Position numbers and translations under genes: made by a program. Below the pieces are notes generated by a model, which ran no database searches, was not told the origin of the DNA, and was given only the letters and a program-made list of their open reading frames with translations. From Xanthomonas albilineans (GTDB taxonomy: Bacteria > Pseudomonadota > Gammaproteobacteria > Xanthomonadales > Xanthomonadaceae), in contig NZ_MDCB01000006.1 of the NCBI RefSeq assembly GCF_002939705.1, positions 70,487 to 134,486 on the forward strand: 64,000 bases of DNA, given 5' to 3'. Positions 30,057-39,113 of the stretch are shown here, in pieces. Positions within the stretch are counted from its first letter, which is position 1, and each line of letters begins with the position of its first letter.

Positions 30057-31349
30057 TCATGATGCGCGATCACGCGCCTGCATGGCCTGACCGACGCGGT
30101 GGCCAAGCAGCGAATAAAACAGGATGTACAAATAACAGGGCAGCATCAGCAGCAAGAACACCAACTGAAAATCGACATGCTGTTTCAGCACCGCGAACAA
30201 CTGCGGAATGACCGCGCCACCGGCGATCCCCATCACCAACAATGCCGAGCCGATTTCGGTAAAACGGCCCAGGCCCTTGATCGCCAGCGGAAAGATCGCC
30301 GGCCACATCATCGCGTTGGCGAAGCCGAGCGCGGCGACGAACCCCACCGACACGTAGCCGTGGGTGAAATACGCGCCGACCGAGAACAACATGCCCAGTA
30401 CCGCCGACACGCTGAGGTAGCGCGCCTGCGAAATCAACGTCGGGATCACCACCAGGCCGACCACATACCCCGCGAGCATCACCGCCAAGGTATAAGACGT
30501 GAACAACTTGGTCTGATCCAGTGGCAGGTGGAAGCCATTGCCGTAGGTACCGATCGCGTCGCCGGCCATCACTTCCACGCCCACGTACACGAACAGGCAC
30601 AGTACGCCCAACCACAGATGCGGGAACTGGAAGATGCTGCGCTTCTGCACGGCGCCACCCACCGCCACCGGCGTGGCATTGGCTTGCTCGGCCTGCAACT
30701 CCGGCAACGGCGAGAACAACACGCCGATCGCCACCACTACCAGCACGCCGGCCATCACCAGATACGGCGTATGGATCTTGGCGGCGAAGGCGGTGAGCAG
30801 CGTTTCCTTGGTCGCCGGATCGGCTGCCTGCATCTGCGCGGCCAGATCGCCGATGCCGTGCAACACCAGCGTGCCGATCAGGAACGGCGCCAGGATGCCG
30901 GCAATCTTGTTGCAGATGCCCATCACCGCGATCCGCCGCGCCGCGCTCTCGATCGGGCCGAGGATGCTGATGTAGGGATTGACCGCGGTCTGCAACAACG
31001 CCAGACCACTACCGATCACGAACAGCCCGGCCAACGCACCGGGATAGAACCGCTGCGTGGCGAACTGTCCGAACAGCGCAGCGCCAAGAGCCATCACCAA
31101 CAGACTCAGTGCCAGACCCTTCTTCATACCAGTGCGCTTGAGAATCCACGACGACGGCAACGCCAGAAAAAAGTACGACAGGTAGAACACCATCAGCACC
31201 AGGAAAGCGTTGACTTCGTTGAGATCGAACGCCAAGCGTACGAAGGTGATCAACGGCCCATTGATCCAGGTGAAAAAGCCGATGATGAAGAACAACAGGC
31301 CGACGATGGCGATCGAAACGAGAGGATTGGCAGGCCGTGCGTTGGTCAT
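30057..31349 (-). CDS. nagP: GlcNAc transporter of the major facilitator superfamily
   Basis: 430 residues, about 12 membrane helices, FucP/glucose-galactose type MFS: G-F-F-T-W-I-N-G-P-L-I, L-A-L-P-S-S-W-I-L-K-R-T-G, and the conserved A-V-N-P-Y-I and N-K-I-A-G-I-L-A-P segments. It imports N-acetylglucosamine through the inner membrane. The start at 31349 (M-T-N-A-R-P) follows GGAG. It is first in the nagP-R-BII-A operon and 35 bases downstream of nagQ. Confidence 0.92.
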   Translation of the reverse strand: MTNARPANPLVSIAIVGLLFFIIGFFTWINGPLITFVRLAFDLNEVNAFLVLMVFYLSYFFLALPSSWILKRTGMKKGLALSLLVMALGAALFGQFATQRFYPGALAGLFVIGSGLALLQTAVNPYISILGPIESAARRIAVMGICNKIAGILAPFLIGTLVLHGIGDLAAQMQAADPATKETLLTAFAAKIHTPYLVMAGVLVVVAIGVLFSPLPELQAEQANATPVAVGGAVQKRSIFQFPHLWLGVLCLFVYVGVEVMAGDAIGTYGNGFHLPLDQTKLFTSYTLAVMLAGYVVGLVVIPTLISQARYLSVSAVLGMLFSVGAYFTHGYVSVGFVAALGFANAMMWPAIFPLAIKGLGRFTEIGSALLVMGIAGGAVIPQLFAVLKQHVDFQLVFLLLMLPCYLYILFYSLLGHRVGQAMQARDRAS

Positions 31350-31384
31350 GGGCGGGGGCTCCGGGGTGGCGCGTGGATCGGCGA

Positions 31385-32140
31385 TCAGCGTCGCAGTTCG
31401 GCGACGAAATCGTAGTAGTCGTTGTGGCAATACGTGTCGGTCAGTTCGATCGCGCTGCCGTCGCGGGAGTAGCCGACCCGCACCACATGCAGGATCGCCT
31501 CGCCTTCCTTCATGCCCAGGTGTCCGGCCAGCCGCACCGGCAGGTTGATGGCACGGAAATACTGCAGTGCGCGCACCACCGGGGTGCCACGCTCGTCCAG
31601 GTAGGCATAGAGCGAATCGACGATGGCCTTGGGATCGGGCACGACGTAGTGCGGCAGCACCGCTTCCTCGTAGGCCATGACCCGGCCATCGGCACTGCGC
31701 AAACGGGTCAGCTCCGTCACGGCAGTGTCCGGCGACAACCCCAGGCGCAGGATCTCCTCGCCATGGGCTGGGCGGGTACGCCGCTCCAGCCAGCGCGTAC
31801 CCGGTTCCAGACCTTTCATGCGCACGGTCTCGCTGAAACTGGCCAGGCCGCTAAGCTGGTGCTGAATGTACGAGGTGACGAATGTGCCGGCGCCCTGCCG
31901 GCGCGACACCAGGCCCTGCTCGACCAGCGCGTCCACGGCCTGGCGCAAGGTCACCCGGGATACCCGTAGGTGTTCGCACAGTTGGCGCTCGGCCGGCAAG
32001 GCTTCGCCCGATTTCCATTGCCCGGCCTTGATCGCCCCCACCAGCTTGCTCGCCAATTGCAGATACAAGGGCGTCGGCGCATCCGAATCCACAGCCAGCG
32101 CCTGCAACCTGGGGTCGGCAGGCGGCTTGGGCTTGGTCAT
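31385..32140 (-). CDS. nagQ: GntR-family regulator NagQ
   Basis: 251 residues: GntR winged helix (L-P-A-E-R-Q-L-C-E-H-L-R-V-S-R-V-T-L-R-Q-A-V) and a UTRA effector domain (S-F-S-E-T-V-R-M-K-G, T-D-T-Y-C at the end). The ATG at 32140 follows GGAGAG. HutC/NagQ-type regulators of this cluster sense phosphorylated amino sugars. It heads the nag gene run and probably controls it together with nagR. Confidence 0.9.
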   Translation of the reverse strand: MTKPKPPADPRLQALAVDSDAPTPLYLQLASKLVGAIKAGQWKSGEALPAERQLCEHLRVSRVTLRQAVDALVEQGLVSRRQGAGTFVTSYIQHQLSGLASFSETVRMKGLEPGTRWLERRTRPAHGEEILRLGLSPDTAVTELTRLRSADGRVMAYEEAVLPHYVVPDPKAIVDSLYAYLDERGTPVVRALQYFRAINLPVRLAGHLGMKEGEAILHVVRVGYSRDGSAIELTDTYCHNDYYDFVAELRR

Positions 32141-32499
32141 CGTGCTCTCCAGACCGAATAGATAGATCATATCCAATATAGTACCAATCCACGCGATGTG
32201 CACGCCGCGTGATGGATCGGCGTCGGCGCGAGGGCGATGCCCCGCCGGCAGCCAGCATCGCGGGGCATGTGGTGGCATGGTCGGCCTGCCCACCCATCAT
32301 CGATTTCGGGCGTGCAGCGCCTCGGACCGGCTGCTGCCGCTAAGAGATGCCACGGCGCTCATCGCCCAGGCAGACGTCATCGGCGAAGCGCAGAGCAGAC
32401 GCGACGGCCATCATCAACCCAATGGCGATTTTATCTACAACGGATAAGACCAATCCACGCGGCATCGCCCCTCACCGCGAACGACCGTTGACACGAAAA
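32141..32499. other. Intergenic region upstream of nagQ
   Basis: About 360 bases between nagQ (minus) and the terminator of the expansin gene (minus). It must include the nagQ promoter at its left. The rest shows only short unrecognised frames; I see no RNA gene. Confidence 0.45.
32166..32195 (-). promoter_or_regulatory. Possible nagQ promoter/operator
   Basis: Read on the minus strand, two ATTGG repeats (ATTGGTAC-TAT-ATTGGATA) occur about 30-50 bases ahead of the nagQ start, and a TTGGTA/TATCTA pair with 17-base spacing overlaps them. This could be an autoregulated promoter; no functional evidence is visible. Confidence 0.3.
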
Positions 32500-32525
32500 G
32501 GCCCCGGTGTCACGACACCGGGGCC
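32500..32525 (-). terminator. Strong intrinsic terminator of the expansin gene
   Basis: Perfect 11-bp stem (GGCCCCGGTGT / ACACCGGGGCC) with a 4-base loop; on the minus strand it is followed by TTTTCG. It lies 21 bases past the expansin stop codon. Confidence 0.85.
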
Positions 32526-32545
32526 CTGGCGCGGATCGCGCACTC

Positions 32546-33286
32546 TCAATGCCGGGACTGGATGTCCTCGTCGCGCGGGAACTGGACATGCCCGTCGACG
32601 TAATACGTCTTCTGATCGCCTCCGCTCGGCAAGGGCGGGATCGTATCGGTCACCACCATGCCGCGAATATCGGTAATGCGCACCTCCAGCATCTGTGCTC
32701 CAACGTTCTCGCCGACGAAATGGTTGTAGTCCGTCTTCGGCAGACTGATCCAGTCGCCGTCCTTCTTGTACTCGAACTTGACCACAGGGTAGAGATGGTT
32801 GCGTACCTGGATCGCCGCCCAGTAGGGCGAACTGCCATCCTTGATCCAATACTGAAGGTTGCCGGTGATCGGCGCTTGAACCACTTTCCAAGTGATCGGG
32901 ATGTGACCGGCACTGGTATCGCCAATGGCCGAGAACGCATTAGGCGACATATCCATCGAACAATTGTCGCCTCCGTTATTGACGTCGTTGACGTACACAG
33001 TGACCGTGCCCTTGGGACCTTGCACCTGCAGATACGCACCGCCCAGCGCAGCCCTGACCCCGCCATAGTTGAGCTGAATCGGGTTGAGCGCGGTGATCAT
33101 CGCATCCGACGGAGTTGGGTCAAGCAACATCGCGCCTCCCGAATATCCAGAGTAAGTATAGGTCCCAGTCCCATTACAGACGCTGCTCCAGTCATCCGCA
33201 GCAGCGGGCGGGACACTGGCAATTAAACTCAGCACAGCGAACAGACCGGCACTGCGCACAGCGGCGCGAATATGTCGTGCTTGCAT
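32546..33286 (-). CDS. Bacterial expansin (EXLX1-like)
   Basis: 246 residues: signal peptide 1-30 (P-P-A-A-A-D-D), then a double-psi beta-barrel domain (G-T-G-T-Y-T-Y-S-G-Y-S-G-G-A, L-N-Y-G-G-V, V-Y-V-N-D, and the key Asp in M-D-M-S-P-N-A-F) and a CBM63 cellulose-binding domain (S-S-P-Y-W-A-A-I-Q-V-R-N-H, D-Y-N-H-F-V, H-V-Q-F-P). The sequence pattern closely follows Bacillus EXLX1. Expansins loosen plant cell walls without hydrolysis; in xylem-invading plant pathogens they aid colonisation. It is transcribed alone and ends in a strong terminator. Confidence 0.94.
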   Translation of the reverse strand: MQARHIRAAVRSAGLFAVLSLIASVPPAAADDWSSVCNGTGTYTYSGYSGGAMLLDPTPSDAMITALNPIQLNYGGVRAALGGAYLQVQGPKGTVTVYVNDVNNGGDNCSMDMSPNAFSAIGDTSAGHIPITWKVVQAPITGNLQYWIKDGSSPYWAAIQVRNHLYPVVKFEYKKDGDWISLPKTDYNHFVGENVGAQMLEVRITDIRGMVVTDTIPPLPSGGDQKTYYVDGHVQFPRDEDIQSRH

Positions 33287-33528
33287 AATGGTTTCCTAGT
33301 TAATGGGCACGGTGCGCCGCGCGGCGACCGGACGGCTGCCCGGCAAGCCGAATGTGGAAGATGCCCGTATGCAGCAACTTTGCGCGCGGCTGGAGAACGA
33401 ACTTTTGGTCGGCGCCGTAGACGTCGAATGTGCCTGCGCGCAAACATTACGGCACGCCGAGGCTTCCATGCAGCAAACCATTTAATGCGGGTTATGTGAG
33501 TTCACCTACACATTGCAAAACGATTGAT

Positions 33529-33930
33529 TCAGCGCCGCCACACACCACGCTCCAGATGCCAAAGCACATCGCGCAGCGGAGTGGCCACCGTCGCCATGCC
33601 GGCAACCACCCCAAGCGCGTCGGCCAACGCATCGAACGGATCGGCCGAACGCGTGCTGGTCCATGCTCCCTGCGCGAACTCGATCCCCACGCCCAACGCC
33701 AACAGTCCAAGCGCGGCCCAAGTCCAGGCGCGCGGACCGGCATAAAGCTGCACGGCGCCGGCGGCCAGCAACAGATAAGCGAGGAAATGCTCGACCTTGT
33801 CGCCCTCGGGCATGTCCAACAACTGCGGTGGCTGGGGAATCATGCAGAGGTAGATCAGCACGACAATGGCCAGCCACCACAGCCCCAGCCATAACCAAGG
33901 CCAACGGAAAGGACGCAACGCTCCCTTCAC
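33529..33930 (-). CDS. VanZ-like membrane protein
   Basis: 133 residues with four predicted membrane helices and the VanZ-family features: K-V-E-H-F-L-A-Y, G-V-G-I-E-F-A-Q and a D-P-F-D-A-L-A-D-A-L-G segment before the last helix. The GTG at 33930 overlaps the upstream methyltransferase stop (GTGA), so the two are coupled. The family is named after a teicoplanin-resistance protein, but roles in most bacteria are unknown. Confidence 0.82.
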   Translation of the reverse strand: MKGALRPFRWPWLWLGLWWLAIVVLIYLCMIPQPPQLLDMPEGDKVEHFLAYLLLAAGAVQLYAGPRAWTWAALGLLALGVGIEFAQGAWTSTRSADPFDALADALGVVAGMATVATPLRDVLWHLERGVWRR

Positions 33931-35111
33931 AAGCGCCAACTCACGTCGCCAGCCAGGAAAGCCGGGGCCAGCGCGACATCCCGCTCGAACCCCATCATCT
34001 GGAAACGCTCGCCCATCTCGCTGGGCAGTGTCAGACGCTTCACTTGCTGGCGCAGCCGCAGCCGCCCGGCGTCGTCGGTGCGCGCTTCGGCCTCGGCCAG
34101 GAGCGTGTCCAGGCCATTACCCAGCAGGAAACTGGCCTGGTTGCAGTAGCCCGCCAGATCGAAACCGGCCCCCGTGCCGGCCTCGGCCAACGCGGTGAAG
34201 TCCACCGACGCGGTCAGGTCCTGCAACCCCGGCCAGCGATACACATCAGCATGGCTGCGATGCCGGTAGAACGCGCGCAATGTGCCATCGTTGCGCTCGG
34301 GCAGATAGAACTCGCGACGCGGATAGCCGTAATCCACGAACAGCATCGCACCGCTGCGCAAGCCACCGGCCACGGCCTGAATCCAGTACGGCAACTGCGG
34401 CAGCAGTTCGGAGCGATAGCCATCGGGCAATGACGTCTCCAGATCGCGCTCCACATGCCGCACGGCCGCCGCCAGCAGCGCATCGGCGGGCTGCTCGCCT
34501 CGCTGGAAGCGACCGTCGCCGTCCAGGGTCACTGTCTCCTCGAAGACCTCGCCATCGCGCAGCACGAAGCGCGGCGTCGGCAACGCGTCGATCACTTCGT
34601 TGGCGAACAGCACGCCGTTCCAATCGTCATCGAACGGACGGTCCAGCCATTCAAGCAGCTCGAACACCGGCGGGATCAACACCCGCGCCAGACGCTCGCG
34701 CTGACGCGCGCGCAGGTCCGCACTGGGCTCCAGGATGGCATAGCGTTGGGGCAACGCATCCAACGCCGACAAGCGTTTGAGCATCACTTCGGCGAAAGCG
34801 CCGCTGCCGCCGCCTACTTCCAACATGCGCGCCTGCGGGCCCAATTGCCGCAACACCGGCGCCAGCGCGTTGGACACCGTGGCGGCGAACAACGCCCCCA
34901 GTTCCGGCGCGGTCACGAAATCGCCGGCATCGCCAAATTTGCTGCTGCCGGCGCTGTAGTAACCGAGTCCCGGCGCGTACAAGGCCAGTTCCATGAAACG
35001 CGAAAACGCAATGGCACCGTCACTGGCAGCGATTTCGGCGCGCAGATGCGCGACCAGGCGATTGCTGTGCGCCAGCGCATCGGCATCGGGCAATGGAAGA
35101 TCGGTGGACAT
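33927..35111 (-). CDS. MidA/NDUFAF7-family SAM-dependent methyltransferase
   Basis: 394 residues, DUF185 family: S-R-F-M-E-L-A-L-Y-A-P-G-L-G-Y-Y, the SAM-binding loop L-E-V-G-G-G-S-G-A-F-A, F-A-N-E-V-I-D-A-L-P and F-V-D-Y-G-Y-P. The eukaryotic relative (NDUFAF7/MidA) methylates an arginine of a complex I subunit; the bacterial role is not settled. The start at 35111 (M-S-T-D-L-P) is preferred because the upstream part of the frame lies under the divergent pteridine reductase. It is coupled to the VanZ-like gene. Confidence 0.88.
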   Translation of the reverse strand: MSTDLPLPDADALAHSNRLVAHLRAEIAASDGAIAFSRFMELALYAPGLGYYSAGSSKFGDAGDFVTAPELGALFAATVSNALAPVLRQLGPQARMLEVGGGSGAFAEVMLKRLSALDALPQRYAILEPSADLRARQRERLARVLIPPVFELLEWLDRPFDDDWNGVLFANEVIDALPTPRFVLRDGEVFEETVTLDGDGRFQRGEQPADALLAAAVRHVERDLETSLPDGYRSELLPQLPYWIQAVAGGLRSGAMLFVDYGYPRREFYLPERNDGTLRAFYRHRSHADVYRWPGLQDLTASVDFTALAEAGTGAGFDLAGYCNQASFLLGNGLDTLLAEAEARTDDAGRLRLRQQVKRLTLPSEMGERFQMMGFERDVALAPAFLAGDVSWRL

Positions 35112-35165
35112 GCAGCACTGGATTGCGTGGACAATGCACAGCATAGCCGAGTACGGAATCCGCAC

Positions 35166-35900
35166 ATGCCTCATATCAAAGTCGCCCTGATCACCGGCAG
35201 CGCACGACGCATCGGCGCTGGCATCGCCCGGCACCTGCACGCGGCCGGCTATCGCGTGGCGCTGCATGCGCACACCTCGCAAACCGAACTACGGGCACTG
35301 GCGCTGGAACTGGAGAACGCACGCGCCGACAGTACCCTGACCCTGCAAGCCGACCTGCGCGATACCGCGCAATTACCTGGATTGGTGACGCAGTGCGTAC
35401 AGCGCTTCGGCCGACTCGATGCGCTGGTCAACAACGCCTCCAACTTCTACCCCACTCCCTTGCACGAAGCCACACCGGCGCAATGGGACGACCTGTTCGC
35501 AGTCAACGCGCGTGCGCCGCTGTTCCTCGCCCAGGCCGCTACCGAGCAGCTACGCCAACACGGTGGCGCCATCGTCAACCTCACCGACCTGCATGCCGAA
35601 CAGCCGTTGCGCGCGCATCCGTTGTACGGCGCCGCCAAAGCTGCCCTGGCGATGCTGACCCGCTCGCTGGCGTTGGAACTGGCGCCGCAGGTGCGGGTCA
35701 ACGCCATCGCACCCGGCGCGATCCTGTGGCCGGACGCAGGCAAGGATCCCGCCGCGCAACAGGCGCTGCTGGCGCGCACCCCGCTGGCACGCACCGGCGA
35801 CATCGCCGACATCGCCGAAGCGGTACGCTGGCTGCTCGACGACGCCCACTTCGTCACCGGTCAGACCTTACGGGTGGATGGAGGTCGAGGCCTATCCTGA
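35166..35900 (+). CDS. Pteridine reductase (short-chain dehydrogenase)
   Basis: 244 residues. NADPH-binding T-G-S-A-R-R-I-G-A-G-I-A with the Arg-Arg typical of pteridine reductases, N-N-A-S-N-F-Y-P-T-P, and the catalytic Y-G-A-A-K. It reduces dihydropteridines to tetrahydro forms (dihydrobiopterin/dihydrofolate). The neighbouring folK on the other strand fits a pterin/folate context. Start ATG at 35166. The direct neighbours are a divergent methyltransferase and a convergent folK. Confidence 0.88.
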   Translation: MPHIKVALITGSARRIGAGIARHLHAAGYRVALHAHTSQTELRALALELENARADSTLTLQADLRDTAQLPGLVTQCVQRFGRLDALVNNASNFYPTPLHEATPAQWDDLFAVNARAPLFLAQAATEQLRQHGGAIVNLTDLHAEQPLRAHPLYGAAKAALAMLTRSLALELAPQVRVNAIAPGAILWPDAGKDPAAQQALLARTPLARTGDIADIAEAVRWLLDDAHFVTGQTLRVDGGRGLS

Positions 35901-36126
35901 GACCGGGACGATGCGTTCGAAACAGCCGGTGATGGCGGGGCATCGCCACCACGACACCGCGTATCTGGCACCGACATGGATCAAACCCTGCAACCGCGTC
36001 AGTCCCGCACACGCAGCAACGCGTGTGCGCCCTTGCCTGGTTCGATTTGCCCACAGCCGCTTCTCGGCAAGGGCATCGGGCGCTCCTGCTTCTACGCCAT
36101 GCTCGACTTTACCCAGTCGCGCGCTC

Positions 36127-36630
36127 CTACCCTGGAGTCCCGGCCCCCTCCAGCGCCACCACCTCGAACACCGCTCCATGCTCGGCATGCGCCCGCCAAA
36201 GTGCCCCCAACGTCAGGCCACTGATCGGGTCGACGAAATCGGCGGCGATGTCAGCCAGCGGCTTCAGCACGAAGGCATGGCGCAGCTCGGGGCGCGGGAT
36301 CCGCAAATTGCCTGGACCTTCGGCAATGCAGTCGCCATAGAACACGATATCGATGTCCAAGGTGCGGTCGCCAAAGCGCGGACCATTGCGATCGCGTCCG
36401 TGCGCGTCTTCCAGCGCATGCAACCAGGCGTCCAGCGGCATCAGGTCCCAATCCGTCTGCAACGCCACCGCGTTATTCAGGAATGCCGCTCCGTCGAAGC
36501 CCACCGCAGCGGTCCGGTACGTAGGCGACACCACGATCGGACCGAAGCGCTCATGCAATGCTTCGAGCGCGACGGCCAGGTGATGCTGCGGGCGCAGGTT
36601 GCTGCCTAGACTCAGTAGCACGGTGGTCAT
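36127..36630 (-). CDS. folK: 6-hydroxymethyl-7,8-dihydropterin pyrophosphokinase
   Basis: 167 residues. HPPK signatures: L-S-L-G-S-N-L-R-P near the start, R-F-G-D-R-T-L-D-I-D-I-V-F-Y-G (catalytic and metal-binding Asp pair) and I-P-R-P-E-L-R-H-A-F-V-L-K-P-L. It transfers pyrophosphate from ATP to 6-hydroxymethyl-dihydropterin in folate synthesis. The ATG at 36630 gives the standard M-T-T-V-L-L-S-L-G; the frame upstream is open but featureless. Confidence 0.95.
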   Translation of the reverse strand: MTTVLLSLGSNLRPQHHLAVALEALHERFGPIVVSPTYRTAAVGFDGAAFLNNAVALQTDWDLMPLDAWLHALEDAHGRDRNGPRFGDRTLDIDIVFYGDCIAEGPGNLRIPRPELRHAFVLKPLADIAADFVDPISGLTLGALWRAHAEHGAVFEVVALEGAGTPG

Positions 36631-37151
36631 GCGATATTCGCGCATGCTGCGGCCATCAGCGTCAACAGCTAGCCAAGTCACTACAGCACCGCATAGAATC
36701 CGAGCGTGCCGGGCTTCGTCAGCCTCATACCCTCTGCGTCTGTCGGCGCGGAAAGCACGGTCCGCACGTTTTCGCCTCTCCCCTCTGGGGGCCAGCAATC
36801 GCGAGCGCGACCGAACTACTATGCCACCCTCCCCCGCGCGACACCCGGCCCAGCGCCCCCGGGAAACCAATCGCCTTGGAGTAGCTAACAAAACGACTGC
36901 GTCGCTGTCGGACGGCGTGGACAGTGCTCGGAATCCTCTTGTAGCACATGCACACTGCGGCTCCTTCGCACTACCCGCTCCGCCCGACAGCGACTGGCAA
37001 CGTTGTGTTCGCCACCCTTAGCAGCGAAAAGCACAGACGCCGAATCCGCAAGAGCAACAGCGAATGGTTCAACTGCTCAAACGGAAGCGTGATCGCACCT
37101 CGGTGCGTTCTCTTTCAGATCGCTTGACTCGCTTCCCCGGGAACCGGCTTC
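36631..37151. other. Long non-coding stretch between folK and the kinase operon
   Basis: About 520 bases with no supported gene: all frames are short or lie opposite one another without family features. It contains the folK promoter. I looked for a tRNA or hairpin-rich RNA and found none that I can support. Confidence 0.45.
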
Positions 37152-38666
37152 TCAGCCACTTTCCAACGCATGTGCCACAGCGCGGAACACGCGTTGCATT
37201 TCCAACGGTTTGCGCAGCACGTGCACGGCGATATCGCTGGGAAAGTGATCGCGCTCCAGCACCGTGCCAGCTTCCTCTAGCACGATCGCCGGGCCCTGGT
37301 AACGCATTTCCTGGAGCGCCATCAGCAGGCTCACCGCCGACAGCAGGATGATGTCGCTGTCCACGATCACCAAGTCCGGCAGACCGTGTTCCTGCACGTC
37401 GCGCAGCGCCGCCGCGCCATCGGGTGCCAATTGCGGGCGGTAACCCTGACTGGACAGCGCGTTACCGAGCAGCGACAACCGCGTCGCCTCGCCATCCACC
37501 AGCATCACGCTTTGGCCCTTGCCCATCGGCAAGGACAACTCCGGCTCGACCGAAGGCATCGGGCTGCGCAATGGCAGCATCAATTCGAAACAGGTGCCTT
37601 CGCCCGGCGTACTGTCCACGCCGATGCTGCCGCCGTAGCCTTCGACGATACGCTTGCACGAGATCAGGCCGAGACCGGTGCCATCCGGTTTTGTTGTAAA
37701 GAAGGGACTGAACAGACGCGCCTGCGTCTCCGCATCCATGCCCATACCGCTGTCGCGGACCAGGATACGGACCTGATCGCGACCGTTTGTGCCGATCGCC
37801 TGGATGGCCGAGAAGGTCAGCCTCCCTCCGTTGGGCATCGCCTGAATCGCGTTCAATCCCAGGTTGAGCAGACACTGCTGCAATTCGGTGTAGTTGGCCT
37901 CAATCGACAGGGACGCATCGGCCACCTCCACCTGCAAGGCCACCCCCTCTGGCAGGCTGCTCTTGAGCAGCATCTGCACGGCCTGGAACAGTTCGGCGAT
38001 GCAGACACGCTGACTGGGCGTGCGCGAACCGCGCACGAACGACAGCATCGACTCGGCCATCTCGTGACCACGTCGACCACACTCGGCAATGACATCGGCC
38101 AGATGTCGCAGTTGCGGATCGTCGCTGCGTCCGACCATCAGTTCCGGCACGATCAGCAAGGGCTGCAGAATATTGCGCAGATCGTGGCTGAGGCCGGCAG
38201 CGAGCAGGGCCAGACTCTCCAGCCTCTGCGCGCGCATCAACTCTCGCTCCACCCGCTGCCGCTCGCGTTCGGAGCGTGCTTCACGGATCGCACGTGTCAC
38301 CGCCGACGGCAACCGGGTGGGATTGTGCTTGATGATGTAGTCGTTGGCGCCATCGCGCAGCGCCTCGACCGCAGTCTCTTCGCCAATCGTGCCGGAGACG
38401 AAAATAAAGGGCACCACGCTGTCATGTTCGCGCAACACCCGCAGCGCCCGATGTCCGGAAAATCCCGGCATGCTCAGGTCGGATAATACGATGTCGGGAG
38501 CAAACTCGCGCAGCGCCTCACGTAGCGCTGGTTCGCTTTGCACGCGATGGAACGTCGCCTCCAGACCGGCGTCCAGCAATTGGTCGGACAGCAACTCGGC
38601 ATCCTCTGGCGAGTCCTCCACCATCAGGATCCGGATTGGGCCGAACTTGGGGCCGGTCATAGGCAT
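37152..38666 (-). CDS. Hybrid receiver-histidine kinase-receiver protein
   Basis: 504 residues, no membrane segment. N-terminal receiver (V-E-D-S-P-E-D-A-E, phospho-acceptor in V-L-S-D-L-S-M-P-G, Lys in I-I-K-H-N), then a HisKA with L-S-H-D-L-R-N-I-L-Q-P and an HATPase domain (N-L-G-L-N-A-I-Q-A-M, D-S-G-M-G-M, G-T-G-L-G-L), and a C-terminal receiver (V-I-V-D-S-D) whose acidic pocket is degenerate (M-L-V-D-G-E). It is the last gene of a three-gene minus-strand phosphorelay, seven bases after a CheY-like regulator. The first receiver probably takes phosphate from the membrane-bound kinase, and the protein may act as a branch point or phosphatase. Confidence 0.88.
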   Translation of the reverse strand: MPMTGPKFGPIRILMVEDSPEDAELLSDQLLDAGLEATFHRVQSEPALREALREFAPDIVLSDLSMPGFSGHRALRVLREHDSVVPFIFVSGTIGEETAVEALRDGANDYIIKHNPTRLPSAVTRAIREARSERERQRVERELMRAQRLESLALLAAGLSHDLRNILQPLLIVPELMVGRSDDPQLRHLADVIAECGRRGHEMAESMLSFVRGSRTPSQRVCIAELFQAVQMLLKSSLPEGVALQVEVADASLSIEANYTELQQCLLNLGLNAIQAMPNGGRLTFSAIQAIGTNGRDQVRILVRDSGMGMDAETQARLFSPFFTTKPDGTGLGLISCKRIVEGYGGSIGVDSTPGEGTCFELMLPLRSPMPSVEPELSLPMGKGQSVMLVDGEATRLSLLGNALSSQGYRPQLAPDGAAALRDVQEHGLPDLVIVDSDIILLSAVSLLMALQEMRYQGPAIVLEEAGTVLERDHFPSDIAVHVLRKPLEMQRVFRAVAHALESG

Positions 38667-38672
38667 GGGTGC

Positions 38673-39113
38673 TTACTCTTCGTCCGGAGCCTGATTGATC
38701 AGTGCCCAGAACGTTCCCAGCGTCTTTACCGCAGTGAAGAACTGGTCCACGTCCACCGGTTTGACCACATAGGCATTGACACCCAGATCCCAGCTACGGG
38801 CCAGGTCGCTTTCCTCGCGCGAGGACGACAAAATCACCACTGGCAGACGCTTGAGCGACTCATCGCTGCGCACCATCCTGAGCACTTCCAGGCCATCCAG
38901 GCGCGGCATCTTGATGTCCAGCAGCAACACCGCGGGCATCCCTTCCTCGCGCTTGGCGTAGGCACCGCGACGCAGCAGGTAATCCATCGCTTCCACACCG
39001 TCCTCGACGTGCACGATCGGATTGGCCAGGCGAGCATCGCGTAACGCATCCATCGCCATTTCAGCATCGGCGGGACTATCTTCGGCCAGCAGGATGGTGC
39101 GAATGGCAGTCAT
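38673..39113 (-). CDS. CheY/Rcp1-type single-domain response regulator
   Basis: 146 residues: a receiver domain only, with A-E-D-S-P-A-D-A, phospho-acceptor Asp in L-L-L-D-I-K-M-P-R and Lys in V-V-K-P-V-D. The R-M-V-R-S-D and L-S-S-S-R-E-E-S-D motifs match Rcp1-type regulators that partner bacteriophytochrome-like kinases. It overlaps the upstream kinase by ATGA and is the middle element of the three-gene relay. With no output domain it probably passes phosphate to another protein. Confidence 0.92.
   Translation of the reverse strand: MTAIRTILLAEDSPADAEMAMDALRDARLANPIVHVEDGVEAMDYLLRRGAYAKREEGMPAVLLLDIKMPRLDGLEVLRMVRSDESLKRLPVVILSSSREESDLARSWDLGVNAYVVKPVDVDQFFTAVKTLGTFWALINQAPDEE

Noticed and set aside
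30099-31415. 438-codon plus-strand frame rich in His/Gln/Arg opposite nagP
   Set aside because: Composition is that of an antisense to a membrane transporter; nagP is unambiguous.
33303-33485. 60-codon plus-strand frame between the expansin and VanZ-like genes
   Set aside because: No family features and no strong ribosome site; insufficient support for a gene.
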